From the NCBI GenBank assembly GCA_963576475.1, contig OY754990.1, positions 13,075,061-13,139,060 on the forward strand: DNA of 64,000 bases, in the 5' to 3' direction. The stretch's first letter is position 1, and each line of letters starts with the position of its first letter. The translations under genes and the position numbers were made by a program. The notes under the pieces are model-generated. The model did no database searches and had not been told where the DNA came from. It saw nothing but the letters and a program-made list of their open reading frames with translations. Below are positions 10,663 to 21,335 of this stretch, piece by piece. Origin of the DNA: Molanna angustata. Taxonomy: Eukaryota; Arthropoda; Insecta; Trichoptera; Molannidae.

Positions 10663-11035
10663 ATATGGAGTTCTATAATATCTTGAGATATGATAGAACT
10701 CGAGACGTAAAGGTATGGTTCTGGGAATCAAACCCAGACGTACCGTATTGGAGTGACTGGTTGGACCTCCGGGATTCGAACTCGAGTATACTCACATCTC
10801 CACCGACTCTCTTATCGGTCAGCATGAGAGAGCTCTGTTCACTATCTCAACCTCAGGGGATACATTCACCTAGTGTCACGGACAACTTGAAGAAAATTTA
10901 TACAGATAAAGAAAATATAAAAGAATGATGGTCAAATCACTAAAATCAAAAGATTAAAAGTAAATAAAATTTCGCTCTAAACTCCATATGATAATTATAT
11001 CCATTATATGGGTTGTCACGAGGGTTTTGATTTAA
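10663..11035. repeat. Hairpin MITE (187-bp family) copy opened at its dyad by a 280-bp insert
   Basis: 10663-10700 ('tatggagttctata'...'gatagaact') and 10979-11035 ('actccatatgataattatat'...'cacgagggttttgattt') are the central and right parts of the hairpin MITE seen complete at 59913-60099. The insert lies where the two arms should meet. The outer left arm is missing. Confidence 0.6.
10701..10978 (-). mobile_element. SINE-like insert with tRNA T-arm motifs
   Basis: On the minus strand there are two pol III B-box-like motifs: 'gagttcgaatcccgg' and, within a perfect T-arm (CTGGG, loop TTTGATT, CCCAG), 'gggtttgattccc'. The element reads away towards 10701. The A box is not convincing, so the tRNA of origin is unknown. 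Confidence 0.45.
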
Positions 11036-12959
11036 CTATTTCATATATTAAAAACGGGAATTGCCCTCCTGATGAACAGCGAAATAGTGTGATTATATTT
11101 ATATTCAAGACAAACATCACTAGAAGCAACTTTAAAAATGTCTAGCTAACGTGTAAGTAGCTTGAAAAAGGTTAAGCTAACATGATAACTAGACGCTCAA
11201 AAGGCCCGACGCGTAGGAAAATAGATGGAATATAAATTAAGCAATATCCAAGTGTGTAAATTAATTATCTGGTACCTGCGTCAGTTATGTATGATGTTGC
11301 GAGGCACACGAATCAATTACACCTGTCCAAACAGTAACAAGAAACTCACCAAAACTGTACAACAATACAAGGACGTGCGTGTTAGCGTCGTAATGAAACA
11401 TCGTTACAAAAATAGATACATTATTATATATCTAATGTCGGCCTAATTAACTCACAAATTCTTCTTCTTCTTGCTCCAGGTTGATACACTCTTTTTTCTC
11501 AGGAAGTGTGCCCTTCAGTTAGGCCTCCTGCTACCTCGTGATTGATTGCCAAAATGTATTTGTTGGGAGACAATTTCGGGAAACCTGTAGTCTCCCATTC
11601 ATGACACGTGATCCCACCAGAATCGTCTCCGGCTCCTGCATCATCTGACAATGTCCTTAACGTCGCCGACTTTCTTTATTTCTATGTTGTGTATTACTTA
11701 CTTTACTTTACTTTTCGTATGGTGTAATAGGTTATAGTCTTGGTTCCAGCGCTGAGAGCCAGTCCACCGCCTCTGGTTTCGCTACGTGTATATCTTGGAG
11801 GCTTCCGCTAAATATCTTTAGCAGGCACTCTTGGACCACGTGTTTTACAGACTGCTCAGCTCAACACTCACAGTCAGGATTATTCTATATGACCATGCCC
11901 CTCCTGACATAAGACTAAGATCACGCAAAAGTTTCCTGACATCAACGCAGCCACTTCCATCTCACTTTGAGTAGGAAAGGCTTCGTCTATGGCAGCAATA
12001 TAACTTCGTCCGCCCTGCGGAGTCTTCCTCCGGGCCACAATGTAGTGGTGTACGTGGAAGTCACTAAACAGACTGAGTATGGGCGTTGGGAGAACGTTGG
12101 ATAACCTGTCTACATGGGGCTTCCTGCAATAGGGAATACCAACGAAATGTGACTGTGGAGAGCAGCAGACCACCGCGCATCTGTGCAGCTGCCCCCTCAA
12201 GTCCAGTAAACTGCACTATCCACGATCTTATGGTGGGCAATGATTGAGCTATTGATGTTGCTAGACAGTGGCAGAAGATTATTTAAATGCGTTGCTGACA
12301 CGATAGAAGAAGAAGAGACTGCGACCCCAATTGTTTCACTCGCTTTTCGGACGATTTCCCCGTCGGAATTCAGCTTCGTCTTCGTCGGTTCCGGCAACCC
12401 GAACGTCTCCGTAATTTGTGGGTCTTGCAGACTTAATCGCGCGAGGAATTAAAGAGACGGTAGTCGGTGAAATTGAAATATCGCATTGTTGTGACGGCGG
12501 CAATCAAAACTAGAACAAAAGACAGCTATTTTTTTTTCATATTATTATTTACCGCTCCTCCGATTTCTGTGCCCGCGTTGATGCTGCTGCTGCTGGTGCA
12601 CCCGGATTTAGATCTGATTTATCGACCCGAGTGGACTGCGGCCGCCTCTGATTTATAACCGACGACCTGATGCCGTGACGTCATCGGCTGACACACATTT
12701 TAATTTTCGACCGACTCTCTCAAGTCGAACAAGTAGAAAAAATATAACAATTGAAATTGACGGAAAATTCTTAATACATTTTTTGGCCGAGCGCGTATAC
12801 TAAGTACCACATGATTTGGCTTGCAAAAGAATTCAAAGCTCCACCGTAGAGCACAAAAGACTAAAAATTATAAATAATGTAGGTAATAATTTCACAAAAA
12901 AATTGTTTATCAGAAGAGCTTGCTCCAAATTTAATTCACACTATGGAAATATTGTCATT
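11036..12959. other. Unassigned long stretch
   Basis: No protein family recognised. 11460-12200 has a GC-richer, coding-like texture on the minus strand (106 codons at 11880-12200), which could be an old retrotransposon frame. 12540-12700 contains 'gctgctgctgctgg' and 'gcggccgc'. Confidence 0.35.
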
Positions 12960-13295
12960 TTGTTTTAATCTTCAGGGGCATTTAAGCGATGTTTACAAAG
13001 CAATTACACGATGTAGTAAACTTACTTATAATGTATGTGTACGTGTGTTTGTATGTCAATATGTAATTATTATGATAAATCCTTATGACGAAATCTAGTT
13101 CTCTTCATGGTGGCATTTATTAATATTGTTAATCTTCCCTTTTAATCCTCTCCTAGATCCTTTTGATTCAGATACACCATCATTCACATGTTTTATTATT
13201 ATTGTTAGATATTCTGGTTCTTATGTGGGTAATTGTTTTATTCAATGTATTTTTGTAATTGTGACTGTTTGTAACCATAAATAAATAAATATTTA
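12960..13295 (+). mobile_element. CR1/Jockey-like LINE 3' UTR and tail
   Basis: T-rich UTR-like sequence ends 'gactgtttgtaaccataaataaataaatat' (about 13265-13295). This parallels 23610-23648 ('gactgtttacgaatccaaataaataaat'). No coding part is left. Confidence 0.5.
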
Positions 13296-13439
13296 CTTGC
13301 GATTAAAATACTTGTTGTGTTCAACTGCAATTTCTTTTCCCGCTCACCTTCAACTTTTATGCGAAATGTTTTGGTGACCAATTTATATTCATTTCTCTCT
13401 TTTTTTCTATTTCTTCTTCATGTGTGCACTTTGAAATCA

Positions 13440-14241
13440 TCAATTTGATTTCAGTTTTATGTTGAAATTCGGTGTTCGAGCTTTAATGGTTTTGAGACAC
13501 ACGGAAATCTGCATATGAATAAAGTATATGAAATAAAAATTCATGTTAATAACCCCTGACTGGAACAAAAATTAAAAATTCTGAGTATAAAAGTTTTGTA
13601 GGCCTAAAATTTTCTATTTATTTTGAAATATAGGGTACTGTGCATCAAGCGGATCAAAAGATAATAATAATTGCACATTGCCCGAGAGGCAAGTTTATTA
13701 GCCATATGGCAATTTCATTTAGCTTACTAGTTTTTCCAGCCCGGAGACGCGATATTTTTTTGTAGACTTAATCTGTGATAATCAAAACAGGAATTATTCA
13801 TAGTTTTAGATTGAAAAATATTAATTGGAGGAACTCGAAACATGGTACCCACTTCCCAATTATAAATTATAAGTTCCTGTATGTATTTTAAAATGGAGAA
13901 ACAAAACGAATAAAAAAATATTCGCGATAAAAATGAATTTAAATAAATTTCTTCTCTTCTGGGGATCGAACCCAGGACGCCGGCATAGAAGCCAAACGGC
14001 TATCCGGTCGGTTATAAAGTTGTAAGGGGGGGATACACACACAAAACATATCAAATGTTCTACTCCGAATTCTGAATTCATCCATATACATAGAACATAT
14101 CTGCTGCAAAGCCTCTAAGTTGGTGTTTTTTGCACGCAAAAGTCCAGCATTCAAAATTTTCCTTCCTAGAATCCGCACCTTGGCTCAAAACTGTCGATAT
14201 GTTGAGAGAAATCAATTATCTTGAACAAATCGACAGTTGGA
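13440..14241 (-). mobile_element. Hairpin-headed Helitron-like element, copy 3, split by a SINE
   Basis: Minus-strand start TCCAACTGTCGAT at 14241, preceded by A, then the head hairpin, 'ttgagccaaggtgcgg', 'ggacttttgcgtgc', 'gaattcggagtagaacattt' and 'cccccttacaac'. After the SINE the homology resumes at 13661 ('cttttgatccgc'...'taggcctacaaaacttttat'...'aggggttat'), matching 18900-19080 of copy 1. The distal part is lost. Confidence 0.75.
13662..14025 (-). mobile_element. tRNA-headed SINE inserted in the Helitron-like copy
   Basis: On the minus strand it begins 'aaccgaccggatagccg', has 'tttggcttctatgccggcg' in A-box position and a perfect T-arm (CTGGG, TTCGATC, CCCAG). A body follows, with a 3' part containing 'attgccatatggctaataaa' and 'gggcaatgtgcaattattat', which resembles the 3' motif of the LINE tail at 2190-2300. 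The copy-1 sequence at 18890-18910 shows the uninterrupted site. The target duplication is short or eroded. Confidence 0.65.
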
Positions 14242-14275
14242 TGATAATAAAAATAAATAAATAAATAAAACTACT

Positions 14276-14818
14276 TACATAGGACTCAATAAGTGGACTA
14301 TGGGCTACACAATCATTCTATATAACAGCTTACAATGACTTAGTAATTAATATTATGTAACTAGTCTACCACCTCGGAACAGGCCTGGCCTAGTGAGGTG
14401 GTCCAAACCAAACCAATTTATTTGTTATGTGGCTTATATAAAATTATGTAAATTTTGGTATATGCAATAAAAAAAATAAAATTTAATTAAATAGGTATAT
14501 ATTTTATAGACGTGAATTAAATTCATAAAATATTAGGTTTGTTTATTTATTGATTATAATTTACAAAAATAATTTTTTTACAAATTCATTTTCACAAAAT
14601 CATTTTTTACATTTGGCGAGTCGGCTTCAATCAATTCATTTATGTACCCTATCAGCGTGTTTTATAATTTGAAATATGTTTGTCTATAATTGGCTTATTT
14701 AAATGTAATCTCTACTGTACTATGTATAGTACAAAGCTGTTGACAATAAAAAAATAATAATATATACATATCCACCTCATTTTCTTTACCGAGGTGGAAT
14801 ATTTCACAATCACATAAA
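14276..14818. other. Unassigned; short dyads
   Basis: 'ccacctc'...'gaggtgg' pairs occur at 14362-14400 and 14772-14797. 14245-14275 carries an AAATAAATAAATA run. Parts of 14290-14420 resemble 46200-46280 ('ggcctagtgagg'). Confidence 0.4.
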
Positions 14819-14971
14819 GAGGGTGACTGCAACGTACCTTTTTTTATCAATTTGAATTTGCATCATTACTACAAAACGAATCATTTTGAAAAAAATAACC
14901 TAGTTAGTTTGTATATTAATAAAGAAAAATATACCTTAACTTTTTAATTATGTTCTGTATATATTCTTGTA

Positions 14972-15243
14972 TATATTACTTAGGCTGAGATGGGCTGGAC
15001 ATGTACAACGAATGCCAACCTCACGGGTGCCGAAACGAATCATGACTGGACACCCAGGTGGGAGAAGAAGGGTAGGAAGACCAAGGCTGCGGTGGGAAGA
15101 TGAGGTCAAAAAGGATGCGGCTCAGCTTCTCCAAGAGAGGAGCTGGAAAGTGGCAGCAGAGGACAGGATTGGATGGAGGCGAAAGTTAACGGAGGCCAAG
15201 GCTCGATTTGGGCTGTAGCGCCATCGAAGAAGAAGAAGAAGAA
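14972..15243 (+). mobile_element. 5'-truncated LINE 3' end with a (GAA)n tail
   Basis: An 83-codon frame (14967-15218) reads 'LRWAGHVQRM', 'RRRVGRPRLRWEDEVKKD' and 'RSWKVAAEDRIGWRR', a typical RTE-like C-terminus, then 'gaagaagaagaagaa'. It is flanked by a perfect 13-bp direct repeat, 'atatattcttgta', at 14959-14971 and 15244-15256. The uninserted site is visible at about 20412-20425 in the other MITE copy. Confidence 0.9.
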
Positions 15244-15743
15244 ATATATTCTTGTAGGAAAATAATAAGCATACCCCGATTTTTGACATTTACCTTAAAT
15301 TTCTAAAAAAACTATAAGGTATAGAGCATTATATTTTTTTATAAATTAAAGAAGATCAAAATATCTGGAAAAATACGATGTAACGTTGCATTAATGCATC
15401 AGATTAAGTTAATAAACCGTAAAACTTTTATTTCGCAATGGCGCTAAATGCAAAATAAATGTTTTTTTAGGTTTATTTACTAAATCTGTAGCATTAATGC
15501 AACGTAACAACGTATTTTTCTAGATATTTTTAACTTCTTTAATTAAAAAAAAATATGTTGAACTACGCCTTATATTTTATTAAAAATATAAGATAAACGT
15601 TGAAAATCGGGGTATGCCATTATTTTTCTACAATAATTTATACAGAACATTATCAAAAAGTAAAGATATATTTTTCTTTATTAAACCCAACTATCTAAAT
15701 TATTTTTTTTAAAACGATTTGATAAGAAATAATGATGGTATAT

Positions 15744-16195
15744 ACATACATACATACATACCATCACGCCATGTCCCTTACGGGGTAGGCAGAGAGAACC
15801 GAACGCCACTTACTTCTATCTTGACATACATTCATCGCCTCGACAACATTCATACATCGTCTTATACATGTTCGTCTGTTGTTCACGCTTCTAACATTTC
15901 CGTCTTTCAAAATATCATTCACATGGTCGTGCCATCCCTTTCTTGGGCGGCCCCGGCCTCTCAATCCAATCCTATCCGCATTGTATATTTTCTTCGTCAG
16001 GCGTTCCTCATTCATTCTACCCATGTGGCCAAACCATCTCAGTGTGTTCACTTTCATTCTATTAATGATATCTTTCTTCATCTTACATTCTTTCCTTATG
16101 TTCTCATTTCTTACCCTGTCATACATCGTTCTATTGCAGATTTTTCTTAGCGATCTCATTTCAACAGCATTTATTCTGCTTTCGTGCGACTTGCG
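15744..16195 (-). mobile_element. 5'-truncated family-A LINE inserted in the MITE
   Basis: Minus-strand frame of 131 codons with 'HESRINAVEMRSL', 'RWFGHMGRMNEERL', 'GRGRPRKGWHDHVND' and 'WRSVLSAYPVRDMA' before the stop, then 'tggcgtgatggtatg' and an ATGT microsatellite. A perfect 13-bp target duplication, 'aatgatggtatat', lies at 15731-15743 and 16196-16208. The empty site is present at about 20904-20916. Confidence 0.9.
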
Positions 16196-16250
16196 AATGA
16201 TGGTATATCAAATTGAAAAATAGGTACGTTGGCAGCAGTCCCCCCTTTAA

Positions 16251-16733
16251 TACATATTTATACAATTTTTCGTATTTCATTCAGATTTCGCGACAATATG
16301 TATTCTATATAACAACATGATTTATAAAACAAAAATGTAACAAACAATAAAGGAAAAAAATTGGTTCAGTTATCTCTGTTTTTTTAGGGTGCATCATCAC
16401 AAACTATATTACGTTTGTATTATTGTCTAGTTACAATAAATTTATTGCCATTGCATTTTTCGTCTGACACTCTTGTCCTCAACTAAGGAACGTTGTAAAT
16501 ATTGGCATTATTCAGCGGTGCTGGGTTTGATATTTATCTCGTGTTTTGAGATAAACATCAAATAATAACGTTGAAGATCTTTTTTATCTGTTGAGCGTGC
16601 GGCTGGCGCGCATACGTCGTCGGCGCGGAGACAATTATTATCATTGTCAACCCCAGGCCACCAACCGAATCGTATCTCTTGACGTTCATGAGATCTGTGT
16701 CACTTTTACGAAGAGCTTTCAACGATTACCCGG
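16251..16733. other. Unassigned
   Basis: No recognisable feature; moderately GC-rich between 16590 and 16690. Confidence 0.4.
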
Positions 16734-16779
16734 TCAATGTACCTTGGAAATGTATTCATTATTATCTTGATACACTTTT

Positions 16780-16990
16780 TTCAGTGTAACAATGTCATTG
16801 AGGACCCAATTCAAAGACGTGGCGTCTGATGTTAGTGATACACTTTTTTTCATTGTAACAATGTCATTGAGGACCCAATTCAAAGACGTGGCGTCTGATG
16901 TTAGTGATACACTTTTTTTCATTGTAACAATGTCATTGAGGACCCAATTCAAAGACGCGATGTCTGGTGTTGGTGATGCAATATCAATTC
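16780..16990. repeat. 69-bp tandem repeat, three copies
   Basis: A unit beginning 'tgtaacaatgtcattgagg' and continuing 'acccaattcaaagacg' recurs at a 69-bp step; the third copy diverges after 'gatgtctgg'. Because 69 is a multiple of three, both strands show repetitive open frames (23-residue units). These are not evidence for a protein. Confidence 0.85.
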
Positions 16991-17014
16991 CAAGACCAGG
17001 GTTGGCTTAGAGCG

Positions 17015-17140
17015 TTTGTACATTTATGGTTCAAAGCGTGAGACTGCGAAAATCCTCTCTCATTCATAGTTCAAAGCGTTTTCTGCGTATTTGGCAAATA
17101 GGGTTTTCTACATACTTGGTTTAAAGCGTTTTCTGCCTTT
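17015..17140. repeat. Degenerate repeats of 'GGTTCAAAGCGTTTTCTGC'
   Basis: 'ggttcaaagcgtgagactgc', 'agttcaaagcgttttctgc' and 'ggtttaaagcgttttctgc' at spacings of about 45-60 bases, immediately after the 69-bp array. Confidence 0.6.
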
Positions 17141-17548
17141 TTTCTTGTCACAGACTACCGACAGCAAGAGTAAAAAAATCAAGGAGCTTCCTTAGAATCA
17201 CATCCCACCTAAAACTTTTACCATATAAGGCAAGGAAAGATCTTTGGAAATCACAATACAGTGGAGATCGGGTTGACCTGTCGTAAAGTGTGGGGCCGGG
17301 ACCATCACTTAATATTTACGCGTCGGCGTCACCAGGAACAAAAAGTACATGCTCAGGTGGGGGTATAAGGGTGGAAGAGGAAGTTTCCTAAAATTGCCGC
17401 TAGATGCGGACTGACGATCACTTGCATGTCATCTGATAATGGTCATTAACAATGCCGTTGCGGCCGCTGTAATATGAAGCGGGGTGGCCTAGTGGAGAAG
17501 TTCGCGGACCCGTAAAATAAGTATGTAAGGAATGCATTTATAAGCGTT
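17141..17548. other. Unassigned, mixed GC
   Basis: No recognised feature. 17440-17510 is GC-rich ('gttgcggccgctg'). Confidence 0.4.
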
Positions 17549-17674
17549 TTAGATTCGTTTTTGGGAAAGCTCTATTATTTTCAATTGTTTCAGATGAAAG
17601 AAGAAATAAGAGCTCATAGTTTTTGAAATTTGGAAGACCAGCGATAGTTTTGACTTTATTCTTTTCTTCGTCCT
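17549..17674 (-). pseudogene. L2-like LINE fragment
   Basis: The minus-strand frame ends 'LSLVFQISKTMSSYFFF' and 'LKQLKIIELSQKR', colinear with the L2-like copy at 43360-43668 ('LSLDLQISKTGSSCFF', 'LRQLKNIRRNLPK'). Confidence 0.55.
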
Positions 17675-18049
17675 ATTTGTTTTATGGTCGGCTCTCCTCA
17701 GTTTTAGTCCTCCAAGCCTCTCTTGGATTATAGTTTCATCCAGTTCAAGAATTATTAGATACAAATTTATAGATTGGGAAGACGGAACATCGACGGAACA
17801 AATTATTCCATAGTACCTATACTCATTAGATACGGTATTATGTCATTTATCCCATATTCACAACACAATTCCACTATGGAGCTATTGTCACGCTACGGTC
17901 GCATCCTAGGAAACAGACTGGCGGGTATTATGCAAATGATACGAAATATTGCATTGTATTACAAACATATACATATTTATAGGAAAATCTGGAAGCCAAG
18001 GATTCTACAGGGAAATAAATCCAATGTATGCGTATAATACAATAATAAT

Positions 18050-18475
18050 GCATGAAAGTAGAATTAACGCGGTTGAAATGAGGTCACTAATACGAACGTG
18101 TGGTAAAACGATGTATGATAGAATAAGAAATGAGGATATTAGACGAGAATGTATGATTGAAAGATATATCGTAAGATGAAAATAAATGCCCTAAGGTGGT
18201 TCGGCCACATAGAAAGAATGAGTGATGACCGTCTGACAAAAAAAGTATACAAGGCTGATAAAAGAGGAACGAAAAATAGAGGTCGGCCAAGAAAAAGTTG
18301 GCACGATCACAGAAATGGGATTTTGAAAGATGGTGATGTTAGAAGTAAGAATAATAGAAGAGCGTGTACGAGACGATGTATGGACGTGAATGAAGCGAGG
18401 AATGTATGTCAAGAGAGAGGAGTCAGGCGTTCGGTTCTCTCTGCCTACCCCAAATAGGGAAATGGCGTGATGGTA
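18050..18475 (+). pseudogene. Family-A LINE C-terminus, frameshifted
   Basis: 'ESRINAVEMRSLIRTCGKT', then a frameshift near 18170, then 'NALRWFGHIERM', 'RGRPRKSWHDH' and 'SVLSAYPK' before the stop. The tail is 'ggcgtgatggtatgg'. 5'-truncated; imperfect flanking 'ataataat' repeats (about 18041, 18495) may be the target duplication. Confidence 0.8.
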
Positions 18476-18661
18476 TGGTATAGTATGGTATAATCATAAT
18501 AATATTCGATCTAAACAGAGTCGTGTCATCCCTTTCTTGAACGACCCCGATCCTTGTTCTATTCTTGTCCGCCATCGTTTTTCCAATTAACCGAACTATC
18601 GTATTAAAAAAATACAATTCACAATGGGTTTTCCAACCAATCTCAAAAAGAACAGAAATAA

Positions 18662-19645
18662 TCCAACTGTCGATTCGTTCATGAGAATTCAATTCTCTGA
18701 ATGAATCGACATTATTAAGCCAAGATGCGAGTACGAAGGAAAATTTTATATGGCGAAGTGGACTTTTTGCATGCTAATAACACCAACTATGTAGAGGCCT
18801 CGCAGCATATATGTTCCCATACATGGATTTACTCAGAATTCGGAGTAGAACATTTTATGTGAGTTTTGTGTGTGTGTCTGTGTGTCCGTTCCCCCTTATA
18901 ACTTTTGATCCGCTCAATTCACAGAGCCCAAATTTTCAGAATATATACAGTTATAGGCCTACAAAACTTTTATATTCAGATTTTGTGAATTTTCGCTTCA
19001 GTCAGGGGTTATCAACTTTTGAAAATTTGATTTATTTTTCCATATATCTCAGAAATCGTAAAAGCTAGAACGTTGAAAATTGGTATAAACATAGACAAAT
19101 ACAAAATCTCAAATAAGTTTTTTTTTAAATTCCAGGGTTTCTCAAACATTTTTTATTAAGAAAAAATTTTTTTTTATGATAAATTTATGAGTTTAACTGC
19201 CTATATTTCCATTTTTTTTAAATATCGAAAAAAGCCGAAACACCCCAACTAGACAATTTAATTTTATATAAAAAATATAAACATTTTATTAGCACATCTC
19301 AAATTTTTTTAACAATTTTTATAAAAATTGAATTTAGTGACGACGTCACTTCATACAATATGTATGGTAGTCGCATATACACAATATGTAAGAAGACTTA
19401 ATAGTTTGATACTTAAATCTCCAAACATACATACATACCATCATACTGTTTTCATATTCTGTGTAAGAAAAACAGACTGACCTCCATACTATCCTATTCT
19501 GACAAACATACCTACATGTTTTATATAGAAAATAAAATATCTTCAAATATTTATTAATTTGTGTTGTTTATAGTTTGGTACGTATTCTTTGATTATGCAT
19601 ACTATCGCCATCGACAGTTGGATCTCATGTGTTACTTGCAACTAG
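18662..19645 (+). mobile_element. Hairpin-headed Helitron-like element, copy 1 (984 bp)
   Basis: Begins TCCAACTGTCGATTCG after an A and ends ...GCAACTAG followed by T, the A|T target and TC...CTAG ends of Helitrons. A 42-nt near-palindrome (18669-18710) lies at the head. Near the tail are the inverted 'atcgacagttgga' and a small stem 'catgt'/'acttg'. There is no Rep/helicase frame, so it is non-autonomous. Copy 2 is at 46319-47299. Both carry a decayed family-A LINE tail (19425-19510 here). Confidence 0.75.
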
Positions 19646-20267
19646 TATAAATACATCCCATATTTGGAAATTCCACAATACGCATGTGGAGGAATTCGTG
19701 GTCAGTGAATATATTGTAGCGGCCAAGGCGAAAAATCCAATATAATATAGATAAAAATAACTTTCGTTGCACGCTTTTAAACATGTCGGGTTTGTCAGTC
19801 AGTCAGTCAAGACAGGCGGGTAAGTATGTATGTATGTATGTCTATTTCAGGCGGTGGTTGGCATTCCCTGCCCGGACACGTGGTCGCGACGACGATGATG
19901 ATGATGATAATATATTTATTTATAAGCTGTCTTGTCTTATCTTGTTTTCTGTCCGCCAGCGACTTTTGAACGCACTCTCGGATGGCGCCGACGGCGTTTG
20001 ACGGACAAATACTGGAAGACAATAACATCATCTTCATATGATACAGATAACAGACTCGATAACAGAGGCGAGGCAGTTCATTTCCAAAAAGGAACACAAT
20101 TTATTGTAAAAATTAAGTTCATTACAATTTTTTTTAATACATGTAAAACAAGTACTTACATAGATGTTACCTAGAAGTACTTATTTCATTTTTATTTAAA
20201 TTTGTTTAAGTTTTATATTTGGATTAAAGTGACAGTTAATATACTAAAAAGGAGGAACTAAAAGCAT
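19646..20267. other. Unassigned
   Basis: Contains 'cagtcagtcagtcaag' near 19797, TATG repeats near 19830 and 'gacgacgatgatgatgatg' at 19888-19908. No gene recognised. Confidence 0.4.
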
Positions 20268-20271
20268 TTAA

Positions 20272-20954
20272 GGGGGGACTGCTGCCAACGTATCTATTTT
20301 GTCAATTTGAATTTGCGTCATTATTACAAAACGAATCATTTTGAAAAAATAACCTAGTTAGTTTGTATATTAATAAATAAAAATATACCTTAATTTTTTA
20401 ATTATGTTCTGTATATATTCTTGTAGGAAAATAATAAGCATACCCCAAATTTTGACATTTATCTTAAATTTCTAAAAAACAATAAGGTATAGAGCAATAT
20501 TTTTTTTTATAAATTAAAGAAGATTAAAATATCTGGAAAAATACGATGTAACGTTGCATTAGTGCATCAGGTTAAGTTAATAAACCAAAAAAACTTATAT
20601 TTCGCAATGGCGCTGAATGGAAAATAAATGTTTTTTAGGTTTATTTTCTAAACCTGAAGCATTAATGCAACGTCACATCGTATTTTTCTAGATATTTTTG
20701 TCTTCTTTAATTTAAAAAAAAATATGTCGAACTACGCCTTATATTTTATCAAAAATATAAGATAAACGTTGAAAATCGGGGTATGCCATTATTTTTCTAC
20801 AAGAATTTATAGAGAACATTATCAAAAAGTAAAGATACATTTTTCTTTATGAATACCCAAAGTATCTAAATTATTTGTTTTCAAAACGATTTGATAAGAA
20901 ATAATGATGGTATATCAAATTGAAAAATAGGTACGTTGGCAGCAGTCCCCCCCC
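20272..20954. mobile_element. TTAA-type foldback MITE, copy 2, intact
   Basis: Flanked by TTAA (20268-20271 and 20955-20958). Ends are GGGGGGACTGCTGCCAACGT and its reverse complement. The two halves pair along most of their length (about 340-base arms; for example 'aaaaatacgatgtaacgttg' with 'caacgtcacatcgtattttt'). TTAA targeting is characteristic of piggyBac-type transposases; no coding frame is present. Confidence 0.9.
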
Positions 20955-21139
20955 TTAATGTCGTTTCTCTTTTTACAGGTAAATTTGTATATTGTATTTG
21001 TTATCATTATTATTTATGTTATTATTACTTTTATTTTACTTTAAAATTATTTATAGAATAAATTTATCTTTTTAAAGAGCTACAATTTACTTTGCTTACT
21101 ACACTCAATTATAAATACTTATTTTATTTTGTATTTTTA

Positions 21140-21335
21140 TTATAACTTGTATATCTTCTTCCTCTTTTTGTAGATCTATGATCTGTTTCTACAGGTCCTG
21201 GGACGAGGATGTCGAGCTTTCCCTCCATCTCTTTGATGGTCTTCCCGATGGTCGGAGTCCCTCTGGTATCTCGCGCTTTGCAATCTTTGGCAGCCTTTCT
21301 GGATTCATCATCTAAACATGATCTCTCCAGATCAC
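21140..21335 (-). pseudogene. RTE-like LINE C-terminal fragment
   Basis: Closely similar to the minus-strand copy at 52480-52680 ('ctctttttgtagatctatg', 'ggtcctgggacgaggatgtc', 'cctccatctctttgatggtc'). On the minus strand it decodes to 'GR.PPGRPSKRWRESW', the RTE-type C-terminus. Confidence 0.7.

Larger units (their letters stand above)
14819..16246. mobile_element. TTAA-type foldback MITE, copy 1, with two nested LINE insertions
   Basis: Outer sequence is the same as the intact copy at 20272-20954 (for example 'acgaatcattttgaaaaa', 'gcataccccgatttttgac', 'tggcagcagtccccc'). Removing the two inserts and one copy of each 13-bp duplication leaves about 680 bp. The right flank is TTAA (16247-16250); the left end is eroded ('gagggtgactgc'). 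Confidence 0.85.
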
